In this document: positions 25,994-35,031 of the stretch, one piece after another
Layout of the letters: each line of letters begins with the position of its first letter
Numbering within the stretch: position 1 is the first letter of the stretch
Made by a program: the position numbers and the translations under genes
Source: UBA5972 sp964588725
Lineage (GTDB): Bacteria > Pseudomonadota > Alphaproteobacteria > Rhodobacterales > Rhodobacteraceae
Assembly (NCBI GenBank): GCA_964588725.1
Contig: CAZPQL010000001.1
Coordinates: forward strand, 30,371-94,370
Length of the DNA stretch: 64,000 bases
Direction: 5' to 3'
The notes under the pieces: generated by a model
Told to the model about the DNA's origin: nothing
Databases searched by the model: none
The model's input: only the letters and a program-made list of their open reading frames with translations

Positions 25994-27501
25994 CTGTTTT
26001 GCTCCAGATTGCCGGGCTGACCAAAGCCTACCCCGGGGTGGTCGCCAACGATGACGTCAGCTTTGACGTCAAAGAAGGCGAAGTTCACGCGTTGTTGGGC
26101 GAAAATGGGGCCGGGAAATCGACGCTGGTCAAAATGATCTACGGTCTGGTGCGCCCGGATCACGGCACAATGAAGTTTCGTGGCAAAAGCTTTCAACCCG
26201 GTGAGCCGCGCGAAGCCCGCGCTTCGGGCGTGGCCATGGTATTTCAGCATTTTTCGCTGTTCGAGGCTTTGACCGTAGCCGAAAACATCGCACTGGGCAT
26301 GGAAAACGCCCCACCGCAGCGCGCGTTGGCAAAGCAAATAACCGACGTTTCCACTGCTTACAAATTGCCGCTTGACCCCAACAGGATCATCGGGGACCTG
26401 TCGGTGGGAGAACGCCAGCGCGTGGAAATCATCCGGTGTCTGCTACAAAATCCCAAATTGCTGATAATGGATGAACCCACGTCGGTATTGACCCCTCAGG
26501 AGGTCGATATTCTGTTCGAAACCTTGCGCAAATTATCGGCGCAGGGCACGGCAATTTTGTATATTTCCCATAAGCTTGAGGAAATTCGAACCCTATGCGA
26601 TCACGCGACGATTCTGCGCATGGGCAAGGTGGTGGGCACCAGCACGCCCTCAAAGGTGTCGGCACGTGATTTGGCGGAAATGATGGTCGGCAGCACCCTG
26701 CACACGCCCACGCGCAAATCCGAGAACAAGGGTGAAAGAGTCCTCAATATTACCAATCTTGACGTACCGACAAAGCAACAGTTCGGCACATCATTGCGTG
26801 ATATTTCGCTTTCGGTCCACTCGGGCGAGATTCTGGGCATTGGCGGCGTGGCCGGAAACGGACAGGATGAATTTCTGGCAGCGCTTAGCGGCGAAGCCAC
26901 TACCAAAAAAGCGCAGATCACCGTTGACGATATCGAAATCGGCGATTTCGGACCCAACGAAAGGCGCGAAATCGGCGTATTAACCGCCCCAGAGGAACGC
27001 CTTGGGCATGCCGCCGCACCGGCAATGTCTCTGACGGAAAACGCCCTGCTGACAGGCGAGTGGCGTCAAAAACTGTCCAAAGGCGGTTTCCTGAACTGGA
27101 GCGCCGCCAGTTATTTCGCGTCCGCCATCGTTGAGGAATTTGACGTGCGTACGCCAAGCGTCAGGAACGCGGCGCGGTCGTTATCGGGCGGCAACTTGCA
27201 GAAATTTGTCATCGGTCGTGAGATCATGCAAAAACCGCGCGTTCTGGTAGTGAACCAGCCGACCTGGGGCGTTGACGCCTCGGCGGCTGCCGACATCCGG
27301 CAGGCACTGCTCGATCTGGCGGAAGGAGGCTCTGCCCTGGTCATCATTTCGCAGGATCTGGACGAACTTTTGGAAATATCCGACCGTTTTGCAGTTCTCA
27401 ACGAGGGCCGATTATCTGAACCTCAGGATACTATATCGCTTAGCGTTGATGACATTGGCCTGATGATGGGCGGAATGGAGGCCAATCATGTTTCAGCTTG
27501 A
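25990..27501 (+). CDS. ABC transporter ATP-binding protein of a BMP-type purine/nucleoside importer
   Basis: The 503-residue protein holds two fused nucleotide-binding domains, as in sugar and nucleoside importers of the RbsA/YufO group. The first has Walker A GENGAGKST, signature LSVGERQR and Walker B LLIMDEPTS. The second half has the degenerate GVAGNGQDE in place of Walker A and the signature LSGGNLQK with LVVNQPTWGVD. Starting at GTG 25990, it overlaps xdhC by 4 bp. With the two permeases and the BMP binding protein it should form a complete importer. The position beside xdhABC suggests purines or nucleosides as cargo, which is inference. Confidence 0.92.
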   Translation: MTVLLQIAGLTKAYPGVVANDDVSFDVKEGEVHALLGENGAGKSTLVKMIYGLVRPDHGTMKFRGKSFQPGEPREARASGVAMVFQHFSLFEALTVAENIALGMENAPPQRALAKQITDVSTAYKLPLDPNRIIGDLSVGERQRVEIIRCLLQNPKLLIMDEPTSVLTPQEVDILFETLRKLSAQGTAILYISHKLEEIRTLCDHATILRMGKVVGTSTPSKVSARDLAEMMVGSTLHTPTRKSENKGERVLNITNLDVPTKQQFGTSLRDISLSVHSGEILGIGGVAGNGQDEFLAALSGEATTKKAQITVDDIEIGDFGPNERREIGVLTAPEERLGHAAAPAMSLTENALLTGEWRQKLSKGGFLNWSAASYFASAIVEEFDVRTPSVRNAARSLSGGNLQKFVIGREIMQKPRVLVVNQPTWGVDASAAADIRQALLDLAEGGSALVIISQDLDELLEISDRFAVLNEGRLSEPQDTISLSVDDIGLMMGGMEANHVSA

Positions 27502-28561
27502 AACACGTCCACAAGAATCGGCGCTTTGGACAGCGCTCACGCCGGTTCTGGCCGTTATTGCGACGATGATCGCAGGTGGCTTTTTGTTTGCGTTTCTGGG
27601 CAAAGACCCGGTTGAAGCCATTCGCCTGATATTTCTCGATCCGCTTTTGCAGCCTTACACGCGCGGGCAGTTGTTGATCAAAGGTGGGCCGCTGATCCTG
27701 ATTGCGCTGGGCCTGTCGCTGGGATTTCGCGCCGGCATCTGGAATATCGGTGCTGAGGGACAGTTTATCATGGGCGCCATTGCCGGTGGCTCGGTGGGAC
27801 TGGCGGTATATCCTCTGGATTCAGTCTGGGTGCTGCCGCTGATGGCTATTGTCGGCGCGTTGGGCGGATTTTTGTGGGCGATGATCCCTGCCCTGCTCAA
27901 AATCAAATTTAATGCCAATGAAATTCTGGTGTCGCTGATGCTGGTTTACGTGGCGACCAATTTCCTTGGCGGTATGGTAACGGGACCCTTGCGCAATCCC
28001 GATGGGCGCGGCTTTCCGGAGTCGCGTAGTTTTCAGGACTTGCCCGGGACTACGAACGGCGAGATTTTCGCGGGCACAGGTATCCACTGGGGCGTCATGC
28101 TGATGTTTACCACGGTAATCGTCGCTTACATCCTGTTGACGCGTCACCGTCTTGGCTTTCAGATCAAACTGACGGGCGAAAGCCCGCGCGCTGCCCGTTT
28201 TGCGGGCGTGAATCCCAATGTCATTATCGCCGTGTGTCTGGGCATTTCCGGGGCGCTTGCAGGTCTTGCCGGTCTGTTCGAGGTCACCGGACCTGCCGGA
28301 AAATTGACGACAAACTTCCCGGTGGGCTATGGCTTTACAGCAATTATCGTCGCGTTTCTCGGCCGTTTGCACCCCGTGGGAATCTTTTTGGCCGGGATCG
28401 TCATGGCCATCACTTATATTGGCGGCGAGACCGTGCAGTTCCGTCTGGGCGTACCGGCGGCATCCATAACCGTTTTTCAGGGCATGTTGCTTTTTTTCCT
28501 GCTCGCGCTTGACGTTTTATCCTCTTACCGGATCCGCTGGGTCAGAAAGGAGACCGGCTGA
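27488..28561 (+). CDS. ABC transporter permease (BMP-type importer, first subunit)
   Basis: A 357-residue inner-membrane protein with about ten hydrophobic helices. It has the BPD_transp_2-type signature GLSLGFRAGIWNIGAEGQFI and, towards the end, GESPRAARFAGVNPN and FTAIIVAFLGRLHPVG. These match the larger permease of nucleoside importers. The ATG at 27488 overlaps the end of the ATPase gene by 14 bp, and its stop shares a base with the next ATG (TGATG). It pairs with the smaller permease downstream. Confidence 0.92.
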   Translation: MFQLETRPQESALWTALTPVLAVIATMIAGGFLFAFLGKDPVEAIRLIFLDPLLQPYTRGQLLIKGGPLILIALGLSLGFRAGIWNIGAEGQFIMGAIAGGSVGLAVYPLDSVWVLPLMAIVGALGGFLWAMIPALLKIKFNANEILVSLMLVYVATNFLGGMVTGPLRNPDGRGFPESRSFQDLPGTTNGEIFAGTGIHWGVMLMFTTVIVAYILLTRHRLGFQIKLTGESPRAARFAGVNPNVIIAVCLGISGALAGLAGLFEVTGPAGKLTTNFPVGYGFTAIIVAFLGRLHPVGIFLAGIVMAITYIGGETVQFRLGVPAASITVFQGMLLFFLLALDVLSSYRIRWVRKETG

Positions 28562-29493
28562 TGGATTTCTCGTCACTGAACCCCGTTGCCCTGATCGTCA
28601 GCCTGATGGTCGCTGCAACACCTTTGCTGCTGGCCGCGATTGGCGAATTGGTGGTGGAAAAGTCCGGAGTGCTGAACCTGGGTGTCGAGGGCATGATGAT
28701 CAGCGGTGCGGTGTTTGGATTTATCGCTGCCGTGACTACGGGATCCCCGTGGATCGGAATGGCTGCGGCCATCGTCGGCGGCGCGTTGATAGCCCTTATT
28801 TTCGGAATTTTGACGCAGATATTATTGTCCAATCAGGTGGCCACCGGTCTGGCGCTGACGCTTTTTGGTCTGGGGTTTTCGGCTTTGCTTGGCCACAGTT
28901 ACACAGGTATCAAACCCCCGCGTTTCCCGCGTCTGGAAGTCGATTTTCTTGCGGATATTCCCTATATCGGCGGCATTTTGTTCAGGCATGATTTCATCGT
29001 GTATATATCGCTTATTCTGGTATTTGCTGTGTGGTATTTTCTGAAATACACCCGCGGCGGACTGGTTCTGCGCGCGGTCGGTGAAAGCCACGACGCTGCG
29101 CACGCGCTGGGTTACAAGGTCGTGCGCATCCGCCTGCTGGCCATCATGTTCGGCGGTGCCTGTGCCGGTCTGGGAGGTGCCTACATCTCGATGATCCGCG
29201 TTCCGCAATGGACCGAGGGGATGACGGCCGGATCAGGCTGGATCGCACTGGCGCTGGTGGTGTTTGCCAGTTGGAAGCCGTGGCGCGTTCTGTTTGGCGC
29301 CTATCTGTTTGGCGGCATCACCATCATGCAGCTTAACCTGCAGGCCATCGGTATTTCGATCCCTGTCGCCTATTTGTCGATGACTCCATATGTGGTTACC
29401 ATTCTGGTATTGGTAATTATGTCCGCTGACCGCAAACGCGCCAGCATCAATGCACCGGCCTCACTGGGTCGTGTGTTCCACGCCTCGCATTAA
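28561..29493 (+). CDS. ABC transporter permease (BMP-type importer, second subunit)
   Basis: A 310-residue inner-membrane protein with eight to ten helices. It carries the family signature GELVVEKSGVLNLGVEGMMI and, in the coupling region, RGGLVLRAVGESHDAAHALG and FGGACAGLGGAYISM. It corresponds to the shorter permease of the heterodimer. The ATG at 28561 overlaps the previous stop. The next gap (57 bp) holds a small hairpin, GGCCG/CGGCC at 29512-29527, before the binding-protein gene; such intercistronic hairpins can raise the level of the binding-protein message. Confidence 0.92.
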   Translation: MDFSSLNPVALIVSLMVAATPLLLAAIGELVVEKSGVLNLGVEGMMISGAVFGFIAAVTTGSPWIGMAAAIVGGALIALIFGILTQILLSNQVATGLALTLFGLGFSALLGHSYTGIKPPRFPRLEVDFLADIPYIGGILFRHDFIVYISLILVFAVWYFLKYTRGGLVLRAVGESHDAAHALGYKVVRIRLLAIMFGGACAGLGGAYISMIRVPQWTEGMTAGSGWIALALVVFASWKPWRVLFGAYLFGGITIMQLNLQAIGISIPVAYLSMTPYVVTILVLVIMSADRKRASINAPASLGRVFHASH

Positions 29494-29550
29494 AGGCGTA
29501 TAGTTTAAACCGGCCGGTCACACGGCCAAACCAACAAAGGGAGAATAACA

Positions 29551-30624
29551 ATGAACCTGTTCAAAACACTGATGGCGGGCGCTGCGCTTGCAATCGGTCT
29601 GGGCGCTGGCGCTGCCACGTCGGAGCCGCTGAAAGTCGGCTTTGTTTACGTGGGACCAGTTGGTGACCTGGGCTGGACGTACCAGCACGATCTGGGTCGC
29701 AAAGCCATAGAAGCGGAATTTGGCGACGCCGTGGAAACATCTTATGTCGAAAGTGTACCCGAAGGCGCGGATGCCGAGCGGGTCATGACGCAAATGGCAC
29801 TTGGCGGCGCTAAGCTGATCTTTACCACTTCTTTTGGCTACATGGACCCGACGATCAACGTCGCCAAAAAATTTCCCGACGTGAAATTCGAACACGCCAC
29901 GGGATACAAACGCGCAGATAACGTGTCGACTTATTCGGCCCGTTTTTACGAAGGCCGCACGGTAATTGGCCACATCGCCGGACACATGTCCAAAACCGGT
30001 GTGATCGGGTATATCGCTTCGTTCCCGATTCCTGAAGTTGTGCGCGGTATCAACGCCGCCTATCTGGCTGCCAAAGCCGTTAATCCCGACGTGAAGATGA
30101 AAGTCATCTGGGTGTTCACATGGTTTGATCCCGGCAAAGAGGCTGACGCGGCCAACGCCTTGATCGAACAGGGTGCCGACGTGATCATGCAGCACACGGA
30201 CAGCCCCGCTGCCATGACGATTGCCGAAGAAAAAGGCATCTACGCCTTTGGTCAGGCATCCGACATGATGCAGTTTGGCCCCAATGCCCGCCTTTCTTCA
30301 ATCATCGACGACTGGGACCCCTACTATATTTCACGGGTCAAGGCAGTTCTGGACGGCACGTGGGTCAGCACTGACACCTGGGATGGTATCGGACCGGGCA
30401 TGACGGGTATCGGCGCGTTTTCCGATAAAATTCCGGCGGATGTGCGTGCGTCAGCGCAGGCGATTGTTGATGCTTTGGCTGACGGCTCCATGCATTCCTT
30501 CACCGGACCCATCAACAAACAAGACGGCTCTGTCTGGCTTAAAGAGGGCGAAACAGCGGACGATGGCACGCTGGCAGGCATGTCTTTTTACGTCGAAGGC
30601 ATTGAAAGCGAATTGCCCAACTAA
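29551..30624 (+). CDS. BMP family periplasmic substrate-binding protein
   Basis: A 357-residue exported protein with a signal peptide ending near residue 22 (LMAGAALAIGLGAGAATS). It has no lipobox Cys, so it is probably soluble in the periplasm, unlike lipoprotein BMPs. The mature part begins KVGFVYVGPVGDLGWTYQHD and contains TSFGYMDPTINVAKKFPDVK, the pattern of the Bmp/PnrA nucleoside-binding family. AAAGGGAGA lies 6 bases before the ATG. It is the last gene of the uraH-xdhABC-ABC run and is followed by a strong terminator. Relatives near xdh genes are usually annotated as purine binders; the ligand is inferred. Confidence 0.93.
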   Translation: MNLFKTLMAGAALAIGLGAGAATSEPLKVGFVYVGPVGDLGWTYQHDLGRKAIEAEFGDAVETSYVESVPEGADAERVMTQMALGGAKLIFTTSFGYMDPTINVAKKFPDVKFEHATGYKRADNVSTYSARFYEGRTVIGHIAGHMSKTGVIGYIASFPIPEVVRGINAAYLAAKAVNPDVKMKVIWVFTWFDPGKEADAANALIEQGADVIMQHTDSPAAMTIAEEKGIYAFGQASDMMQFGPNARLSSIIDDWDPYYISRVKAVLDGTWVSTDTWDGIGPGMTGIGAFSDKIPADVRASAQAIVDALADGSMHSFTGPINKQDGSVWLKEGETADDGTLAGMSFYVEGIESELPN

Positions 30625-30647
30625 GGCGTTCGCAAGACAAACAGTCA

Positions 30648-30675
30648 GGCCCGCTGGACACGGCGGGCCTTTTTT
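30648..30675 (+). terminator. Intrinsic terminator of the purine operon
   Basis: GGCCCGC (30648-30654), an 8-base loop, then GCGGGCC (30663-30669), directly followed by TTTTTTG. It is a classic rho-independent terminator 24 bases behind the binding-protein stop. Confidence 0.9.
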
Positions 30676-30682
30676 GTTGGGT

Positions 30683-30732
30683 TGCAAAAGTAATTTGCGC
30701 GCCGCGCGGGAGTATTTGTTCAAAGATGAAGC
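30683..30732 (-). repeat. Dispersed intergenic repeat, copy D
   Basis: The reverse strand reads CTTCATCTTTGAACAAATA, CTCCCGCGCGGCGCGCA, then ATTACTTTTGCAACCC. The first two blocks match copy C at 36658 almost base for base. The AATCCCC-type hairpin of copies A and B is missing. It lies downstream of the reverse-strand TetA-like gene. Confidence 0.65.
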
Positions 30733-30803
30733 ACGTCGCCAGAGCCGCATCCTTTTTATCTGAATCAGCGGAGCGGCTCTATCCATTTGATCTTGCGCGC
30801 AAT

Positions 30804-30840
30804 TTATTCCGAAAACCGGTGCCCACTTTTCGGAGTGCGC
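30804..30840. repeat. Palindromic element of the alphaproteobacterial CCGAAAACCGGT type
   Basis: CCGAAAA (30809-30815) pairs with TTTTCGG (30827-30833) around CCGGTGCCCAC. The sequence is familiar as a very common intergenic palindrome in Rhizobiales and related alphaproteobacteria. It sits 2 bases before the TetA-like gene's 3' end and could act as its terminator. Family membership is from memory and a single copy is seen here. Confidence 0.55.
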
Positions 30841-30841
30841 T

Positions 30842-32062
30842 TTATTCGGCGGGTGCGTACGTGTAGAGCCGCTTGCGCCCCATGAAAATGACCAGCGAAA
30901 CGGCCACCAGCACCGCTGACAAAACGAACGGTGCACCGGGGAAATAAATCGGCGCGGTATCGCGGGTGAAAAAGCCGAAGATATTGGTCATCAACAGCGG
31001 GCTGATGACCACGCTGACCGCAGAGACAGACGTCAGCACCCCCTGCAATTCACCCTGTTGATCATCAGACGCCACACGCGACATGATCCCCTGAAGCGCC
31101 GGACCAGCGATGACTCCCAGCGACGTAAGTGGTGCCAACGCGAAAATCATCCAGCCCTGTGTGGCAGAGGCATAAATGCCGAAGGCCACAACGGTAATCG
31201 CAAATCCAGTCACAACTGTGAAATGTTCGCCGATACGTGGAATGATCACGCGGATCAGGCCGCCCTGCACGATGGCCATCGACGCCCCGAATACGGCCAG
31301 CGAAATGCCGACCATCGAAGGTTCCCAGCCAAACCGTTCCTGCGTGTAATAGGCCCAGACCGACGGGTAGACGAAAAACGCAATGTTATAGAAGAAAAAC
31401 ACCAAAAGAATGCGTGTCACACCGGGCAGTTTGCCGATGTGCCTGAAAGCACCAAACGGATTGGCGCGCGCCCATTCAAACGGGCGCCGAATGGCGTCGG
31501 TGACGGTTTCGGACAGTACAAAATAGCCAAACACGGTATTGGCGGCGGCCAGAGCCGCAGCAAAGAAAAACGGTGCGCGTGGGCCGAACTCGCTCAGCAA
31601 GCCGCCCACCAGCGGGCCAAGGATAAACCCAACGCCAAAGGCCGCGCCGATCAGTCCAAAATTCTGCGCCTTTTCATCGGGATTGGAAATGTCGGCCATA
31701 TAGGCGTTCGCGGTCGACTGCGTCGCCGAAGTCATCCCACCGATGATCCGCCCAACAACCAGCAACCAGATCGACCCGGCGATCCCCATGATGACGTAAT
31801 CAAGCGACATGACCGCCAACGAGACCAGTATCACCGGACGCCGACCATACCGGTCAGAAAGATTGCCAACAATTGGGCCAAACAGAAACTGCATCACGGC
31901 AAAAGTCGCCGCCATGGCCCCGCCCCAGGTCGCGGCTTTGCTTAGCGTCCCGCCACCCAGATCAATAATCAGATCGGGCATGACCGGCATAATGATGCCG
32001 ATGCCCATGCTGTCAAGCATCACGGTGATCAGCAGAAAAAGGACGGGCAGTTTTTTGAACAT
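30842..32062 (-). CDS. TetA-like MFS drug efflux transporter
   Basis: A 406-residue, twelve-helix MFS protein of the tetracycline-efflux (DHA1) group. It begins LFLLITVMLDSMGIGIIMPV and carries motif A FGPIVGNLSDRYGRRPVI, then VGRIIGGMTSATQSTANAYM and FGLIGAAFGVGFILGPLVGG (motif C), as in TetA. The family exports drugs by proton antiport; chromosomal relatives in marine bacteria often have unknown substrates, so tetracycline resistance should not be assumed. No TetR-type repressor gene is adjacent. It is convergent with the purine operon. Confidence 0.85.
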   Translation of the reverse strand: MFKKLPVLFLLITVMLDSMGIGIIMPVMPDLIIDLGGGTLSKAATWGGAMAATFAVMQFLFGPIVGNLSDRYGRRPVILVSLAVMSLDYVIMGIAGSIWLLVVGRIIGGMTSATQSTANAYMADISNPDEKAQNFGLIGAAFGVGFILGPLVGGLLSEFGPRAPFFFAAALAAANTVFGYFVLSETVTDAIRRPFEWARANPFGAFRHIGKLPGVTRILLVFFFYNIAFFVYPSVWAYYTQERFGWEPSMVGISLAVFGASMAIVQGGLIRVIIPRIGEHFTVVTGFAITVVAFGIYASATQGWMIFALAPLTSLGVIAGPALQGIMSRVASDDQQGELQGVLTSVSAVSVVISPLLMTNIFGFFTRDTAPIYFPGAPFVLSAVLVAVSLVIFMGRKRLYTYAPAE

Positions 32063-32123
32063 GACAGGTACTTAGTTATAGTTGAATCCGCGTAAAAGCC
32101 TGCATTTATGATCGACCGCAACG

Positions 32124-33203
32124 TCAATCGAAAACGATAACGTTGCGCCGGGCGTTTCCGGCCTTGGTATCCGCAATTGCGTCGTTGATCTCGTCTAATC
32201 TGTAACGCCGCGTCACCAGTTCATCCAGTTTCAAACGTCCCTGCGCGTAAAGGTCGATCAGGTAGGGAATATCGCGTTTGAGAACCGTACCACCCATTTT
32301 TGACCCCAAAATGGATTGACCGGCATCGGCCAGCAACAGGGGCGAATAGCTGGATTTCACGCCCATTGGCGGCATACCTACAGCGACAACAGAGCCGCGT
32401 CGCGCCAGGTATTTGGCCGCCCCGTCGTAAGCCTGGCTTGCGCCTACCGTGACAAAAACATAATCGGCGCCGCGTCCGCCGGTCAGCGACTTGACCTGTT
32501 TATGCGGTTTATCGCTGGTAACAAGAACGCCGTGGGTAGCACCAAATTCCAGTGCCGTGTCTAGTTTTTCCTCAGTCATATCAACAGCAATTATCTTGGA
32601 AGCGCCACAAACCACCGCACCCTGAATAGCGTTCAGCCCCACGCCGCCCGCGCCAAGCACGACGACACTCGACCCGGGATTCATTTTGGCGGTGTTGCTG
32701 ACTGCACCAAATCCGGTGATTACGCCACAGGACAACAAACAGGCCGCTTCCATGGCTATATCCGCCGGAATGCGGGCAATCTGGCTTTGGTCAACCACCA
32801 CGCGCTGCGCAAATGCCCCGGCAGACAAACCCTGCTCGAGCAACCCGCCTCCAGATGTCGACAGCGGGCCCCTGGTGCGGTCGTGCACGGTTTCGCAGGT
32901 TGTCGGTGCGGCATCGGCGCAGCTGGCGCAATGCCCGCACGCGCGGATCAGGGTCACCAATACAGGATCACCGAGGTTATAACCGGACGTGCCCGTGCCC
33001 AAAGCCGTGACAATGCCCGCTGCCTCGTGCCCGTAGACCGCAGGCAATGAGCCGCCGAACGATCCCTCCATGTAAGCAATATCGGAATGGCAAATCGCAC
33101 AGGCTTTTACGTCGACCTGCACTTCGCCGAATTCCGGCGCGCGCAATTCAACCTCCTCGACGACCAAGGGTTGGCCGAACTCGTGACAGACCGCTGCTTT
33201 CAT
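32124..33203 (-). CDS. Zinc-dependent alcohol dehydrogenase (MDR superfamily)
   Basis: The 359-residue protein has the catalytic zinc ligands in ACAICHSD and GHEAAG, and a structural zinc-type lobe CGHCASCADAAPTTC, where three of the four usual cysteines are close together and the fourth (TCE) follows. The NAD-binding motif is VVLGAGGVGLNAIQGA, followed by IAVDMTEEKLDTALEFGATH. The pattern resembles the class III/aryl-alcohol group. The ATG at 33203 is chosen because GGAGG lies 4 bases upstream; an in-frame ATG at 33215 overlaps that site. Substrate unknown. It is divergent from the SulP gene. Confidence 0.88.
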   Translation of the reverse strand: MKAAVCHEFGQPLVVEEVELRAPEFGEVQVDVKACAICHSDIAYMEGSFGGSLPAVYGHEAAGIVTALGTGTSGYNLGDPVLVTLIRACGHCASCADAAPTTCETVHDRTRGPLSTSGGGLLEQGLSAGAFAQRVVVDQSQIARIPADIAMEAACLLSCGVITGFGAVSNTAKMNPGSSVVVLGAGGVGLNAIQGAVVCGASKIIAVDMTEEKLDTALEFGATHGVLVTSDKPHKQVKSLTGGRGADYVFVTVGASQAYDGAAKYLARRGSVVAVGMPPMGVKSSYSPLLLADAGQSILGSKMGGTVLKRDIPYLIDLYAQGRLKLDELVTRRYRLDEINDAIADTKAGNARRNVIVFD

Positions 33204-33353
33204 AAACGCCTCCATTTTTTGCTTTGGCTACGTTGGCTTCAACCGGCTGGGATTGCAAATCTATTCGCAGCGGGCTGCGACACAGCACCCTCTGGCGGTC
33301 AACGTAGCTTCGGATATGGAACAGCGCAGGGAATAACCTGAAAGCATCGTGTT

Positions 33354-34961
33354 GTGAAACGCCTGACCACCTTAGCTGACCTGTCATCGCGCCTTCGTGT
33401 CCCCGCTGCACGCGGCGACCTGACGTTGGATCGGGTACGTATTGAAATACTGGCAGGCCTGACGGTGTCGCTGGCGTTGGTTCCAGAGGCGGTTGCATTT
33501 GCTTTCGTCGCCGGAGTCGCCCCGCTGGTGGGTCTTTACGCGGCCTTTATCGTCGGGTTGATCACTGCGGTCTTTGGCGGACGCCCGGGTATGATTTCGG
33601 GCGCAACCGGCGCACTGGCGGTAGTAATGGTGTCGCTGGTGGCACAGTACGGTGTGCAATACCTGTTTGCCACCGTGGTGCTGATGGGATTGATCCAGAT
33701 CGCTGCGGGTTTGTTCAAACTGGGTAAGTTCATCCGCATGGTGCCGCACCCGGTCATGCTGGGATTTGTCAACGGGTTGGCGATCGTTATTTTTTTGGCA
33801 CAGCTGGAACAGTTTCGCGTTCCGGCTGAGGATGGCCACCATGTCTGGATGACTGGCCTGCCGCTGTGGATTACCCTTGCGTTGGTGCTTGGCACCATGG
33901 CGCTGATCTGGGTAATACCAAAATTCACCAAAGCCGTCCCTGCGCCATTGGCCGCCATCGCTTCGGTGGCTGCGCTGGTCATTGCTTTTGATTTGCCGGT
34001 ACCGCGCGTCGGCGACCTTGCTACGCTGGCGGGGGGGCTGCCGACATTTGCCATCCCGTCGATCCCATTGTCGCCGGACAGCCTGCGCATCATTTTGCCC
34101 TATGCCGTTCTGCTGGCCGCGATTGGCCTGATCGAAAGCCTGCTGACGCTCAATCTGGTTGGCGAAATGACTAACAAAAAGGGCGGAGCATCCAAAGAAT
34201 GCGTTGCGCAGGGTCTCGCCAACACGGTTACAGGTTTTTTTGGTGGTATGGGCGGTTGCGCCATGATCGGCCAATCGATGATCAACGTAAAATCCGGCGG
34301 TCGCTCGCGGCTGTCGGGGATCGCTGCGGCGCTGTTTTTGCTTAGCTTTATACTGTTCGCAGCGCCGTTCATCGAGCTGATCCCGCTGGCCGCTTTGGTC
34401 GGTGTGATGTTCATGGTGGTGATTGGTACATTTGCATGGCAAAGCATTCGTATCCTGCGCATTATTCCCCGTGCCGATGCCTTTGTCATTCTGCTGGTCA
34501 CCGGCGTGACCGTCGCCGAGGATTTGGCAACCGCTGTTGTGGTGGGCGTCATTGTCTCAGCGCTGGTCTATGCGTGGAACGCTGCGTCACGAATTGAAGC
34601 AAAAGCGCGGCCCTCAATGACACAGCAAGGCGCGCGTGTGTACGAAATCGAAGGGCCGCTTTTCTTTGGTTCGGCCACGGGGTTTCGGGACCTGTTCGAT
34701 CCTAAAAAGGACCCCGATCACGTAATACTGGATTTCATGGGATCGCGCATTGTGGATCAGTCGGCGCTACAGGCCATCGACGCCGTGGCGGCTGCCTACA
34801 CCGCCGCCGGAAAACGCCTGCAGTTGCGTCACCTGACCCACGACTGTCACCGGCTGCTGACCAACGCAGGACAATTGATCGTCGATATGGACGACGACCC
34901 TGAATATGCCGTGGCCGTAGACTATGATATCCAGCACGGCCATCTAAGCGGAACGCATTAA
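33354..34961 (+). CDS. SulP family inorganic anion transporter with STAS domain
   Basis: A 535-residue membrane protein. About ten to twelve helices start with RIEILAGLTVSLALVPEAVA (a Sulfate_transp signature), then VGLYAAFIVGLITAVFGGRPGMISGATGALA-type sequence and NTVTGFFGGMGGCAMIGQSM. A cytoplasmic STAS domain follows from about residue 430 (FDPKKDPDHVILDF, then DQSALQAIDAVAAAY). SulP proteins move sulfate, bicarbonate or other anions. The GTG at 33354 gives the expected short cytoplasmic N-terminus but has a weak ribosome site. A carbonic anhydrase is not adjacent, so the anion is open. Confidence 0.9.
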   Translation: MKRLTTLADLSSRLRVPAARGDLTLDRVRIEILAGLTVSLALVPEAVAFAFVAGVAPLVGLYAAFIVGLITAVFGGRPGMISGATGALAVVMVSLVAQYGVQYLFATVVLMGLIQIAAGLFKLGKFIRMVPHPVMLGFVNGLAIVIFLAQLEQFRVPAEDGHHVWMTGLPLWITLALVLGTMALIWVIPKFTKAVPAPLAAIASVAALVIAFDLPVPRVGDLATLAGGLPTFAIPSIPLSPDSLRIILPYAVLLAAIGLIESLLTLNLVGEMTNKKGGASKECVAQGLANTVTGFFGGMGGCAMIGQSMINVKSGGRSRLSGIAAALFLLSFILFAAPFIELIPLAALVGVMFMVVIGTFAWQSIRILRIIPRADAFVILLVTGVTVAEDLATAVVVGVIVSALVYAWNAASRIEAKARPSMTQQGARVYEIEGPLFFGSATGFRDLFDPKKDPDHVILDFMGSRIVDQSALQAIDAVAAAYTAAGKRLQLRHLTHDCHRLLTNAGQLIVDMDDDPEYAVAVDYDIQHGHLSGTH

Positions 34962-35031
34962 TTTAGAATCCGCAGCCTTGCGCCTGCGGCGACTTTACCC
35001 GACACTTCGCCCAAATTTGAGGACACCACCA

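Noticed and set aside
30842..32062. Acquired tetracycline-resistance gene
   Set aside because: It is TetA-like by family, but base composition matches its surroundings, no tetR or mobile element is adjacent, and such chromosomal MFS pumps are common.
33384..34442. 352-codon minus-strand frame across the SulP gene
   Set aside because: Antisense to the SulP transporter; the product is Gln/Arg/His-rich with no family.
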